64,000 bases of DNA from Rotaria sp. Silwood1 (taxonomy: Eukaryota; Rotifera; Eurotatoria; Philodinida; Philodinidae), in contig CAJNOP010000012.1 in NCBI GenBank assembly GCA_905250075.1, positions 1,956,529-2,020,528 on the forward strand. Direction: 5' to 3'. Of the stretch, positions 13,101-24,750 are shown one piece after another (the stretch's first letter is position 1; each line of letters starts with the position of its first letter). Position numbers and translations under genes: made by a program. The notes beneath the pieces are model-generated. The model saw only the letters and a program-made list of their open reading frames with translations. It was not told the origin of the DNA and ran no database searches.

Positions 13101-16100
13101 ATGTATTTTAGTTATTTCATCATACGACTGACGTGATTCAATAAAATAGAATGGTTCTGAACAATTAACATTCGCATATGAATTAGTTAGATCAATTTTC
13201 ATATAATTAGCTATAGCTTCCGATAAATTTTGCCTATTTTATAGTAAAATAAATAAACAAAAATATATGTATATATTAGAGCTGTCAACAGGTCGGTACT
13301 TTCTGGCTTGGACGAATGACGTTTCTGACTTTTTGAATATATATGTAATTCAATAACTCTGTTTTATTGTGTCGTTCAAGTTTTTCAGGCGGAAAATTAT
13401 GGGTAAGGAGACTAGTCGTTTTTTCGAATCGTGACGATACGTCTTATCTAGTCTATTTTTCAAAAAGTGCTGTTTGTTACATCTAGTTTTCTGGAGAAAA
13501 AAGACTAGCCATGTGGCACCGCTCAGAACCATATACAACAACAGTTTTAACTAAAACTAGGAAGAGCATTTCCCTACTCTACATACGAAGAGTTCTAATC
13601 TTATTTACTGGCCGATTCTGGAATAGTATAAGAAAGAAGGTCGGATTTGAAAATGCATACAATGGATCATTTATCCTTTGTTATAGTCAATTAAACTAAC
13701 GATCAACTAATCAACTTCACCATGTTAATAAACATTCAAAGATACTATTTAGTAGAATTTTATTCAAACTTTTTCTGATTTTGGCATGAATATAAAATTT
13801 GTATGATTGAATGCAAAACTATTTGGATAGATTTGTCTGAGACTAACTTCATACTACATTTATTTTTAAGCTAAATTATTTCTAATTTACATTACAATAC
13901 AATAAACTTGAAAGAACAAGAAAAAGCAATTTTAACGGAGAAGTAATCAGTATACTTTGTATTTTCAAGTTCTTCAATATAATATCATACTTTCAGTACA
14001 AAAGAGTGCAAATCTTTACGTTAATGAGAAGGGTTCGGTTGTTTTGAAGTTGGACAAGCACTTCTATCACTCAATGTAAGTCCTATAACACTAAATGAAT
14101 GTTCGGTGCAAGTTTTTGTTGCTGAATGCAAATGATTTGGTTAAAGCACTTTCGAATCATAAGCCAATGCATGACACATTTGATTTGCAAAATGTATGAG
14201 CCAAAGCAACAACTTTCATCTGATTTCATTCTTTTTTTCTTTCACAATCAGTTACGTGGGATATAAAATATCTAATATTCTAATGTGTTAGATTTTCTCT
14301 TTTCCTTTGGAGTTGTACTCGAACTTCAAGCAATCGTTCAACATTATTAATAAAACTCATTGGCACAAAATAGTACGTCATTTGATCCCCACTTTCCGAA
14401 TCCATTGATGTTTGAAAAGTCTGACAAGACTCATAACTGTTTTCAATGCAATTACACCACAAAAAAGAACGAATAACTCTATAGTCAGAAACTGAACCAG
14501 ACAAAATGATGTTAGACTGCATGAAATAAGACAAATATCACATGACTTTCACCAACATACAAGACAGCGATGACTCTCAATTATAAATATTCATATCTAA
14601 TTTTATTGTTTTTATGCAAACTACAGTTAAATCATTCGAAAACCAACTGTCAAATCATGCTAAATGAATGACTAACTTAACAGTTTTATCAATGATACAA
14701 GTACATCAAATTGATTACGGTATTTTTCTTGTCGGAAAAAATAATGTTACCATCGTTCAAACTGACTAATAAGTCTCTACTGACTCTGATTCATCAAAAA
14801 GGTCAACTAATGTCTAATTCTCTTTAAATCTACTGCAAAACGTGATTATTGACTTAAATCTTACAAAAGTAGTTTATCGGCTTTCCCGATCTCAAATTGA
14901 CATTTCCAACTTAATCATATTTTACCGAACATTCGATCTTGAACTTCCATACTTAAACCCTTATGTAATTACAAACAGCAAATCGCTGTTCAACGACATT
15001 GATAAACTTTTTATAGTTTTATTTTTCCTTATTTTTTTTTCAACGCTATTATTTTCTAGCAGGAAACCCTTCATCAAGCATTTTTCTATAATTGAAAACA
15101 TTCGTATGGTCTAGCTCATTTATTCTATCATTTTTTTTTCTATTACAGGTAAATACACTTTACTCCATTGTTTGTATCTTTACTGTGGGCGTTTTGAGGG
15201 AGTTCTTATAACAGGTTTCGATACGTTGAGTCTAATTCATCAGTGAGTCTCTTATTGGTCTCTTAAAAGTGGTATACGTGTGACAACCCTCACGTTGACG
15301 AATATGTGGTTGGATTCACGTCAGATTAGATTTTTTAGTGAAAAATATGTCCATGATTATGAGCTTTAGTTTCATGTGCGATTATCTTATGTTTTTTTTA
15401 TTTCTTTTCTATGTTTGTGATTCGAACTATCTTATATATGATCTTGTATCGTTTTTCATATACTCGCTCTCTTCTGCTAACTCTTTATCTCTTCACTGAG
15501 CAATCAATGAGATCAGCTCTGAAATATATTTGTATATAAAAATGAATCTTATTAACTAACCAGCTTTGATTAAGAAATAATTGAGTTTCTTGATGATATA
15601 CAAGTAAATTATTTACTTTACGAATATATTGTTCATCAATAAAATTATAGTTTCGTAATGCAAGTACATATTCATTATGAGCACGATAAACATAATCTTG
15701 GTTTTCCATAACTGAACGTTTCATTTCTATGATTCGATTATCATCACCAATTTTGGCCACTAAAATAAGTAATAAAAAATCATTTCTGTGAGAAATAGAA
15801 TCGATGTTAATCAGATATCATTGTTAGGAAAGATATTTCATGATAATGATAAATAACAACTGCCATAATGACAAAAAATTGATCATTATTACTTAGTTTT
15901 CAATGTCATTCTTGATAATTGTTTGATAACACACTATCGATAGCTTGTTTTTGTCCTATCTTTGAAACTATATATTCTTATCATTACTATTACATCTATA
16001 TCGAATAGTAACAATAAAAATGTTACACTTTATTATGTAAAATAATACATTTTCTTGGAATCACACTAATTTTTCAACATCAATGATTAATAATCTAAAT

Positions 16101-17017
16101 ACATATTTTTTTCATTATCTTATTAACGAAAGAAAATCAGACATGAATAACTTTTTTTTAAACTCATCATGCTTTTGCAATCTATCGATTGGAAAATCAA
16201 TTCAATAACTTACAAGCAGTGAATTTTGTTAGTTCATTATTCTTTGCAACATATAGTTTGCATGCATTCGAATAATGTTTTTCAGCTTCAGTTACATTAT
16301 TTTGAGCCTAGAAAAAAAAGTCATACGCTTAAATAAGAAGTAAATAAGTACCTTTCCGATGCCTAAATAACCACATTTTACTGTGTTTTATAAACATACA
16401 ACTTACCCCATAAATATTATATTTATTTATAATTTTTACTTAAATAAATAATCAAATATAAATAAAAGCAAAAAAATATATTTACTTTTTGATGTTCATC
16501 TTCATATTGACGTTTTTCATCTTCGAAAATTTTTTTTAAATCAGTTTTTTGTTCAAGAAGATTTTTAAGTAAAATATCGAGTACTTCATATCGAAATTGG
16601 TCAATATTTGAATCAATAGTTGATGCTCGTTGAGACCATTGCATTAAATATTTATGACACATCTTTTAAATTATGATAAAACTTATTAAAAAAAGATAAC
16701 AATAAATTTAGTTTTTATTTTACAGAAGCCATTGAATTTGCTGTGGTGAGGCATGCAATACGATCAGCTTTAGCTGCTAATTCTTGAAGATTTTGAGCAT
16801 ATTGTTTATCCAAAGTAAGTCTCTCTTCAAGAATTTCTTTTATATATTGAAGAAGTTTATTTTCTTCATTTGAAATTTCACACAATAAGCGACAACCTTC
16901 ATCTGTCGAAGATATTGTTGATAGTCGATTAAGAGTATTGTTTGGTGACACAGATGATTGTCGACATTGACGATTTGAAATTGTTCGTGTTTTGGATATG
17001 ATCGTTGACAAGCGCAT
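10132..17017 (-). CDS. FER: FES/FER-family non-receptor tyrosine kinase
   Basis: Fifteen exons: 17017-16724, 16662-16486, 16307-16214, 15759-15561, 13233-13096, 13044-12904, 12840-12751, 12697-12535, 12475-12275, 12216-12040, 11861-11645, 11591-11474, 11419-11265, 11200-11075 and 10301-10132. All phases agree, giving about 819 residues, essentially the length of human FES and FER (822). Order: an FCH/F-BAR membrane-binding domain (ILEERLTLDKQYAQNLQELA); helical linker; an SH2 domain beginning SYFHGLMPRAQ and GDYLIRI, in which R is the expected phosphotyrosine-binding arginine; then a kinase domain with GNFGEVFRG, VAVKIL (catalytic Lys), a helix-C Glu in FINEALLLKRYKH, HRDLAARN, the DFG motif in KVADFGLSRC and an activation-loop Tyr in EDEEYF. 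The P+1/APE segment is unusual: PVRWWAVEVL instead of PVRWTAPEAL. Known family members act at membranes, adhesions and microtubules. Introns of 2.3 kb (15560-13234) and 0.77 kb interrupt otherwise short-intron structure. Confidence 0.93.
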
Positions 17018-20000
17018 ACTTTCTTTTTTTGTAATTATTTATGACTTGCCATAGAGCTACTATGTTTTTATTCTTCTTCTGTTATCAGTAGAAGTCGAGT
17101 AGGATTGGCTATCTGTGTGTCTGACTTAAGATATGACAAGGTTTAAATGAATAAAATAAAAATAGATGCCAATCTATTACAATTTAGTACAGAGAACACA
17201 ACTCAATAAAAATGACAGAAAAAATTATAGTAACATCTACGAAGATTTTTTAATTATATGCTTTAATTACATTGAATTCCGTTGTCTGCTTAGTAAAGAG
17301 ATAAAAAAAACCAAGTACATCATATTGAGTTAGTACCAAAGACGACGTGTACGAAAAACAGCACAAGATCATATATGAGATAGTTCAAATCATGAACGTA
17401 GAAAGCAAATAAAGAATGATAACATAATCGAGAACAAAACCAAAGCTCAAAAACATGAACATATCGTTCACTAAACAATCTAATCTCATATCAATTTGAA
17501 CATATACTCGCCGACTTAAACCTGTCACTACGGGGTTCGTATATATACAGGCTGGTATTTTGACCATATTGATGTCGTTATGATTTTCTGCTAGTTCGAC
17601 TCAAAAGACAGCTGTCTTTTGCCCTTATCTCGGCAACATTATTGCGTCATCATCTGACACCCACTATATGTATATATACGCCCTCTTCTGCATTCTGTCT
17701 ATATGTCTTGACCTTCTGTGTCATTCTAATATATTTGAAGGCATTTCTCGCTCTTTTCTCTTTTTGTACTACATCTCATATAAATAAAACTGTTGATTCG
17801 AAACGAAAAAAGATTTCTATCTTCGGATATACATTCTCAAAAGATCAAATAGTTTCTTATTATTCTATCCGTCTCGTTGTACGTCATTTCCCAATTCTAG
17901 GCCTCGCAACGGCATCAAGAAAGAATACACAAAGTTACTGTACTGTTTGTATTCATACAAGCAGACATGACAAAAAAAATGTACCGACACTCATCAGTGT
18001 GATTTTTGTGACCTGGGAGTTATATATAGTGGGCTGTTTGGACGAATATGGTACCCTAAAACATTTCTTAATGTTTCTATGTAAAAATACAACGCATTCT
18101 AGACTTTTTGAGAAAACAAGATTTTTTATCATTTAAACAAAAAACTGATAACAAAAGCTTTTCTAGTTGTCACATGCGTATGACTTGTAAGAGACACACT
18201 GATGAGCTAGACTTAGCGTATCTGAAATTTTCATAAGAACTTCCTCAAAGCATCTCCAGTAAAGATATAAGCGACCGTGTAGAGATATATTCATATGTGA
18301 TAGAATAAAAGAAATGATAGGATAAATTAGCTAAAAAATATGAAAGTTTTTAACCATAACAAAAAAAAAACAATGAAAACTAAAACTATAAAAGAATTTG
18401 TTGATGTTACTGAACATCAACTTGTTGTTCATAATGAAATAAGATATTAAGCATGGAACTTCGACATCGAATGTTGGTCAAAATATTATGAGTTAAACGA
18501 AGATCAAAGATGAAAAGAACATAAAGGTTAAGGTAGAGAGCCGACTATTAAAGGATTAAAAATAATTTAATATCAGGTGAGTTATATCCTGTCGAATTAG
18601 TTTTAATAATACAGTAAAACATGAAATTTTGTCGAAAGTAGATTTAAATAAAGCGAGTTTGTTTGTGTAAAGATTATCTTCTCCTTGAGCATAAATTATT
18701 TATTATTTCATGTATAAATTAAGAATAAAAGGGTATCGACTAATTGCATTTATAGTTATGCGGAAAAAATATCAATTTTATTTTGAGATTTTTAATCTTA
18801 TCAATGAATACTATCTAGAAGAAATATCAAGAAAATATAATATGACGAGTCTTTAGTGTCAATTATTTGAATACTTCTGATGATGGTTGAAATAATGAAA
18901 GAATATCATTGAAAATGACAGATTATTGACTTGGAAAAAATTAACCACACTCGTACCATCATTAGAATGATAAACATGTCAGTAAACCGAACCGAGAGAA
19001 GAAAACAGCTTGAGTATTCTTTCATTCAGTTGTAAAATAATAAGTAAACTATTTCTCATGTAGTTTATTCTTTTATCACAATGAATTTCATTCATGTGCT
19101 AAAAAAATTTGATACCAGTGCCTGTAGTAGCAATTATAATGCCGTTCATCTGTTATATCACATCTATATCTTTGTAATTTCATACAACAGAAATAGAGAT
19201 GGTTGATTATTTCATTGATCTTGTAAAATGGATCACGATAGATTAAAATGCATTATCTGCGAATATTGATAAACTCTCTACCAGGTTCCTATCCTTAAAG
19301 ATAGGGTAGAATTAGGATGTTGTTCATATTGCCAAGAGTTTTTAGAATATAGTTTCAGTACGAGTGGAGGAATTGTGAAAGAAAAAAAGCAACATTCAGC
19401 AACAACATTTTTAATAACATTTCATTCTTATGAAACTTGAAATATGTAAAATTAATAAAGTATGCTGAAACACACTGAGTAAAATTTCATGGTGACATCT
19501 GTCAAAATCAGGCAATCTTAGGGTAAGCTAGTACAGGAATACGAAGAGGTTTTACAATGCAAGAGTTAATTCCTTATCTTTTCTTTAGGAATATTCAATT
19601 GATTAATTATGATCTAGTACCAATGATTCTGGCAGCTGAATTTGTGACTATTTTCATTTGACACATGCTGGAATTCAATAACAAACAAACAAAGTTAAAA
19701 AAAAATCGGTATCTTTCGAAAATAATTATAATTCAATGAATGAATTTCATCTATAAAATCAAAATAGCAAATATTTTATCCTATCGTATTTCTGAGATCA
19801 TTATAACTGTTGATATGTCAATCTAAAAAGCAACAAATAAAGAAAATTCGTATTAAACCATTATATGAATGTTTTTCTCCTTACTAATATCGAACAGATA
19901 GTTTGTGCAATGTTTTACGCAAAGAAGCGATGATAATGGAAGGCCTATAGAACTTTCTTCAATGCACTGTTGTCCAGCGCCCTCTCTACCAATCCTTCTG

Positions 20001-20162
20001 TGCGTTCGTGCAAATTTCTGCAATGACAATTGAATAATATGTTCTTTCACTGTAGTAATACGACGCTGAATATTTGTCTAACTTAACCTCGGTTCCTTTG
20101 TTTATTGCTTATATATATGTATATCATATTTATAGATTTACTAGGAATTAAAATTATTACTC
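17018..20162. other. Divergent intergenic region between kinase and atlastin
   Basis: This 3.1-kb region separates two divergent genes, so both promoters should lie here. About 17570-18140 is less AT-rich than its surroundings and holds a 164-codon open frame (17642-18136, +) without a recognised domain; it is not annotated as a gene. A short hairpin, CCTATC with GATAGG, sits near 19290-19310. No tRNA or other RNA gene was seen. Confidence 0.45.
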
Positions 20163-22725
20163 ATGGAACAATCATCAACAGCAGGTCCTGTACAAATTGT
20201 ATCAATAACAGAAGATCATAAATTTGTACTTGATGAAAAAAAATTAAAAGAAATCCTATATCATAGACGAACACAAGGAAAAAAAGTAAAAGAACAAAAA
20301 TTTATTTTTTAAATTATATTTGTATTTTCTATATCTATACTAGATTGCCCTTGTATCTATAGCTGGAGATTTTCGTAAGGGAAAGTCATTTATGCTTGAT
20401 TTTTTTCTTCGTTATTTACGAGCTAAAGTAAACATGATTAAAACAAAAGACTCAATGTAAATAAACAATGAATTTTATTTTAGAATCCTAAAGATTGGAT
20501 AGGTAGAGATAATGAACCATTAAAAGGATTCGATTGGCGTGGAGGTGCCGGTCGTCATACAACTGGAATGATTATGTGGAGCGAACCATTTCTTATGTCA
20601 TTACCAAATGGTGAAGAAGTAAGAATTTTGCTTTTTTTTTGATTTCGTATAACAATTCAAATATATATCACTTTTTCAGATAGCAGTTCTTCTTATGGAT
20701 ACTCAAGGAACATTTGATTCAAATTCAACTGTATTTGAAAATGCATTTATATTTGCCTTAACATTACTTGTTAGTAGTGTAACTGTTTATAATATAATGC
20801 ATAATTTACAAGAAGATAATTTACAACATCTATCCTTTTTTGCTGAATATGGGGTTTTAGCAATTGATGCTTATCATACATCACCATTTCAGGTTTATAA
20901 ATTTCTTTTTTCTTCTTCTTCATAATATGATAAAGAAATATGTTGATATTTTTCTAGCAATTAACATTTCTTGTACGTGATTGGCAATTTGAATATGAAA
21001 CACCATATGGTTTTGAAGGTGGAGAAGAAATTTTAACAAAACGTTTACAAGTAAAAAAAAACATACAAAGAGAAAAGAGAATTTTAATTTATTTAATTGA
21101 AATAAGATTCGACCAAATCAACATCATGACCTTGAACTTGTACGTTCTCGTTTACGTCAATGTTTTCGTAAAGTAAATTGCTTTTTAATGCCACATCCTG
21201 GTCTTAAAGTTACAAATCGACGTGATTTTGATGGCAGATTAGAAGGTTTAAAATAAGGTTTTTTTCTAATTGAATTTTATTGATTTTCTTTTTGATATAG
21301 ATATTGAAAGAGATTTTAAAACACAATTACAAGCATTTATACCTGAACTTTTTCGATCGGATAATATAAATTTTGTCAAAGAAATTAATGGAGAACAGAT
21401 AACATCTACACAATTATTTGAGTATTTTCGAGTAAGTCGAAATAAATCGTTCATCTAAATAATACAAAATAGAAACCTTTTGACAAGAAAAAATTTACAT
21501 TTTTTCAAGAGTTATTTTTTCTTATTTGATTATAAGTTTTAAGAGGATAATGATGGATTTGTTAAAGTGATGACTGAGTAGAATGTGATTATAGATTGTA
21601 GAAAGATATATCACTACCAAATTAGTCTTCGAATGAATGTAAATCTTGATAAAATCANNNNNNNNNNTCTTCTTTATCTTGACTTAAACATATATTAGAT
21701 AATACTAATATGTTTATTTTTCTCTTTTTAGACTTACTGTGCTGTATTCGCTTCAGGAGACTTACCATCGCCGAAAGCTATGCTAGAAGTATGTACATTT
21801 ATTTCATATGATACTTTTATAAATAAGAGATCCATGATATAAAATAACATTCTGTTATGATTTATTGAATAACAACACTTGTGTAATAATTTATCACATT
21901 AATTTGAAAAATCAAATAATATATCCTAAATCTCATGTTTCCTAATTTATGTTTTTTTCTTTTTATAATTTTAGGCTACAGCTGAAGCAAATAATTTAGC
22001 CGCTAAAGCTGTATCAAAAGAATTCTATATTCGTGCAATGGAACAGGTAAAAAAAACACAACAACTCGTTTTTATGAATAATTGTCTGATATTTGTTTTT
22101 TAAAGCATTGTGGCGGTGATCGACCATATATACATCCAAATCAATTAAATGTTCTTCATCAAGAAGTTCGACGACAATCAATTGAAAAATTTCGTTGTGC
22201 ACGTAAAATGGGTGGTGAACAGATGTCACAAAATTATCAACAAGATTTAGATAATGAAATAACAGAACTTTATCGTAAATTGAAAAAAAAATATATTTCG
22301 TCATTGTTTTTTTTATTTCTTTTCCTTTTTAGTTAATTATCAAAAACATAATGATTCAAAAAATGTCTTTGCATTCAGTCGTACACCAACAACATTTATA
22401 TCATCAATGGTTTTATGCTATTTAATAGCTGGTATACTGGATGCCGTATGGCTTGGAGGAATTAATTTTATATTTATGTTTGCATTTTGGGTTTGTTTTG
22501 TATTATTATCTGTATGGTTATATACAAAATATTCAGGAGAATATGCTGAAATTGGAGAATATATTGATTATTTTGCTGATGTTATATGGAATAATGTAAG
22601 AAAAAGAAAATTAAAAGAAGATTACTAAACGTTCTTCGTTTCTTTCATAGGGTTTTCAACCTGTTTATTCAAAATGTTTACGCTCAGCGATGCGTTCTGT
22701 ACTTGGACATACGAAAGTCGAATAG
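20163..22725 (+). CDS. ATL: Atlastin-like dynamin-family GTPase
   Basis: Twelve exons: 20163-20285, 20344-20427, 20484-20618, 20680-20892, 20958-21050, 21107-21245, 21301-21431, 21732-21788, 21975-22046, 22106-22274, 22333-22595 and 22651-22725, in phase, giving about 517 residues (human ATL1 has 558). The P-loop is GDFRKGKSFMLDFFLRYL, switch II is LLMDTQGTFDS, and the base-specificity RD motif is in FLVRDWQFEYE, all typical of the GBP/atlastin branch. A helical middle domain follows (TYCAVFASGDLPSPKAMLEA). Two closely spaced hydrophobic segments (FISSMVLCYLIAGILDAVW and INFIFMFAFWVCFVLLSVWL) form the ER hairpin anchor, then a short C-terminal helix ends the protein. Atlastins tether and fuse endoplasmic-reticulum tubules. 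The ten-base assembly gap lies in intron 7. The start is the first ATG compatible with the frame; an upstream non-coding exon is possible. Confidence 0.93.
21658..21667. other. Assembly gap (10 Ns)
   Basis: Ten consecutive N characters lie inside intron 7 of the atlastin gene. A round number of Ns usually marks a scaffolding join of unknown size, so the real intron length here is uncertain. The flanking exons remain in phase across it, so the gene itself is not obviously disrupted. Confidence 0.98.
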
Positions 22726-23214
22726 ATCTGAAACATTTTGTGCTAATAATTCAGTGTCATTTCGTTTTTCTCGTGTATTTTGACACTTACGGTTCTATTT
22801 TTTGTCTTCAAAACATCTAATCTTTTACTAAGATATATGTATAGAACTATAAAAAATGTTTCGAAGTTATTTAGATTGAACAGTGGAAGTATGATACAGA
22901 CAAATGCTGGTTGCCGTAGTTGTTTGTTTTTTGGTTTATATACGTTTGTTGTGTGTATTTTCCTTTTTTTTCTAATATATACATATGTAAGTTGCAAATA
23001 AAGATGGAAAATAGTTTAGCCAATTTTGAATAGGAGCCATGCTTGAAGTGATTCTTATCTTGGTAACTAAAAATAAGAAAAACTTTTTTCCTGACTATTG
23101 TTTCCTGTTGCTTTTTTTGTGAATGAGACAGATTAAATTTACTCCTACGATGGAAGGTCTCTAAGTGAAAAAACGCTTTTAAGCTGATATCAAAGTATTA
23201 GTAGATGTTTCATG
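22726..23214. other. Intergenic, 3' flank of atlastin gene
   Basis: Holds the atlastin 3' UTR. Open frames at 22743-22997 (-) and 22780-23001 (+) overlap each other on opposite strands, are low-complexity or aromatic-rich, and have no domain. I see no independent gene. Confidence 0.4.
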
Positions 23215-23542
23215 CAGGGTCCAAGTTTTCAAGCAAAATTATCCTTGTGAATATTGTCGTGAGATTTTGCTCACATAAAGATTCCAATGCGAGTAGTATG
23301 TAGGAGAAATTTCACAATTCTTTGACCAAGTATCTCTCCGATGTATAAATCTTTCAAAATATTCATGTTTTTATAATAACCATGGCCAAGCACCTATGTT
23401 GTGAAAAATTCATATCTCGGAGAGATATTGTCTAAAATTTTGAATTTATTTTTCTACATGCTACTTTAATCGAAGCCATTATATGGACAAAGCTTCAGAT
23501 CAAAATTCAAAAGTATGATTTTACGTGAAAACTAGGACCCTG
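23215..23542. mobile_element. Foldback MITE-like element
   Basis: A 328-bp segment bounded by imperfect inverted termini: CAGGGTCCAAGTTTTCAAGC at the left, and CAGGGTCCTAGTTTTCACGT on the opposite strand at the right. Internal inverted matches also pair, for example TATCTCTCCGA at about 23330 with TCGGAGAGATA near 23417. There is no coding capacity. I find no convincing target-site duplication, so the superfamily is undetermined; the CAGGG termini would suit a hAT-like origin. It is most simply a non-autonomous DNA element able to fold into a hairpin. Confidence 0.6.
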
Positions 23543-23959
23543 AAGGAAAAACCCACTAAAGATATAATCTATCATCAACAAAGGTCCAATAGCTCAAGCC
23601 ACTTTAAAGCATTTACCTTTTGATTAGGCTCCATCGATTGAATATAATCTCAACTTAAAAGCGATTCATCACTTGACGACTTTTTCTCGTCAGTGTATAA
23701 TTATTTGAGTCTTTATGTTACTAGGAAAAGAAGAAACAAAAACAGTTAATAAAATATTAATAAATTTACAGTAACAGGAAGTGAATGAGTTATAAATATT
23801 GACAGCAAGAATATGAAATGATAAGTGGAAAACTAGTTGTCATTTTAGGACGAAGTATTCGATATCCGTACACACTTTGTGTTTCACTATGTAGTATTGT
23901 ATTTCTTCGTATTCAATATGGAGAAATACAACCGTTTACGGTAAAATACGGAGTAAAAC

Positions 23960-24110
23960 GGAGGTCATATAACGGGCTCAGAAAACGATCGTGTTTACAT
24001 CTGTAAACGATCGTGTTTCTACGTATGTAATACGCAGAAATACGATCGTAATACGAAGCTATGTATGTAATCTGACGAATGACGATCATGTTTGTTCAGT
24101 CTAGGATATT
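23960..24110. repeat. Short direct and inverted repeats around ACGATCGT
   Basis: AAACGATCGTGTTT occurs twice, at 23983-23996 and 24005-24018. The self-complementary core ACGATCGT makes each copy partly palindromic, and GTTTACATCTGTAAAC forms a small hairpin between them. A further ACGATCGTAATACG follows at about 24042. GAAATACGATCGTAAT (24037-24052) recurs with one mismatch on the opposite strand at 25768-25783, so these could be the ends of a roughly 1.75-kb degenerate element. No function is assigned. Confidence 0.5.
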
Positions 24111-24374
24111 ATTAGAAAACCATCGCTGTTGTAGAAGCCTTATGAAATAGTAACGTATATTTTATCAGTTGAGATTGTGTGAGTTTATTCATGGTGTTGT
24201 CTTCTCATTTTATAGCCTTATAAAGCCCATTACTATTAGCTTATATTTTATGTATCGATGATCAACTTGATCAAATCAAATACTTTTTAATTGATTCATT
24301 TAAATTATCATTGAGTTTTCTTTATTTTATTTGAAAAATTTCCTACGTGTGACATATGGACACAACCATTCGTT

Positions 24375-24750
24375 AGCGATGGGACAAATTCTCAAAAAAA
24401 TGCTCTTATTATGGAATGAATAATTCAAAACCAATTTCAAACAGTATAAATCCTTCTTCAGAGTCTCTAGATGATGGTCAGACAAAAAACTTTTTGTTTT
24501 CAGACTTGATAAAATTTCTAAAAGGCGTGTTTTTGGAGTGCGATGTTTCTAAAAACTTTACCATATATGAGATTCATGCCGTAGAATCTATCCTGAAATT
24601 TTCGAGGGTTTACTCACACGTTTAGAGAGACATTCGCAAACTACTTTATAATTAATAATCAATTGAAAGAGCCAACATTTTTACATATATCTATGCTAAA
24701 AGAACTTATTCAGAAGAATAATCCTTGTGAAGAATCAACAGTGAGTATGT
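24375..24750 (+). repeat. Dispersed repeat, copy 1
   Basis: About 370 bp match a second stretch at about 49262-49590 in the same orientation. Shared landmarks include ATTCAAAACCAATTTCAAAC versus GTTCAAAATCAATCCCAATT, the segment around TCTAGATGATGGT versus CCTAGATGATGTT, GTAGAATCTATYCTGAAATT, and CTATRCTAAAAGAAYTTATT. The copies are clearly diverged. Copy 1 keeps a 69-codon frame (24416-24625), but I do not recognise it. The match stops before the PGRP-like part of the 49-kb locus. It looks like an old dispersed repeat rather than a live gene. Confidence 0.6.
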
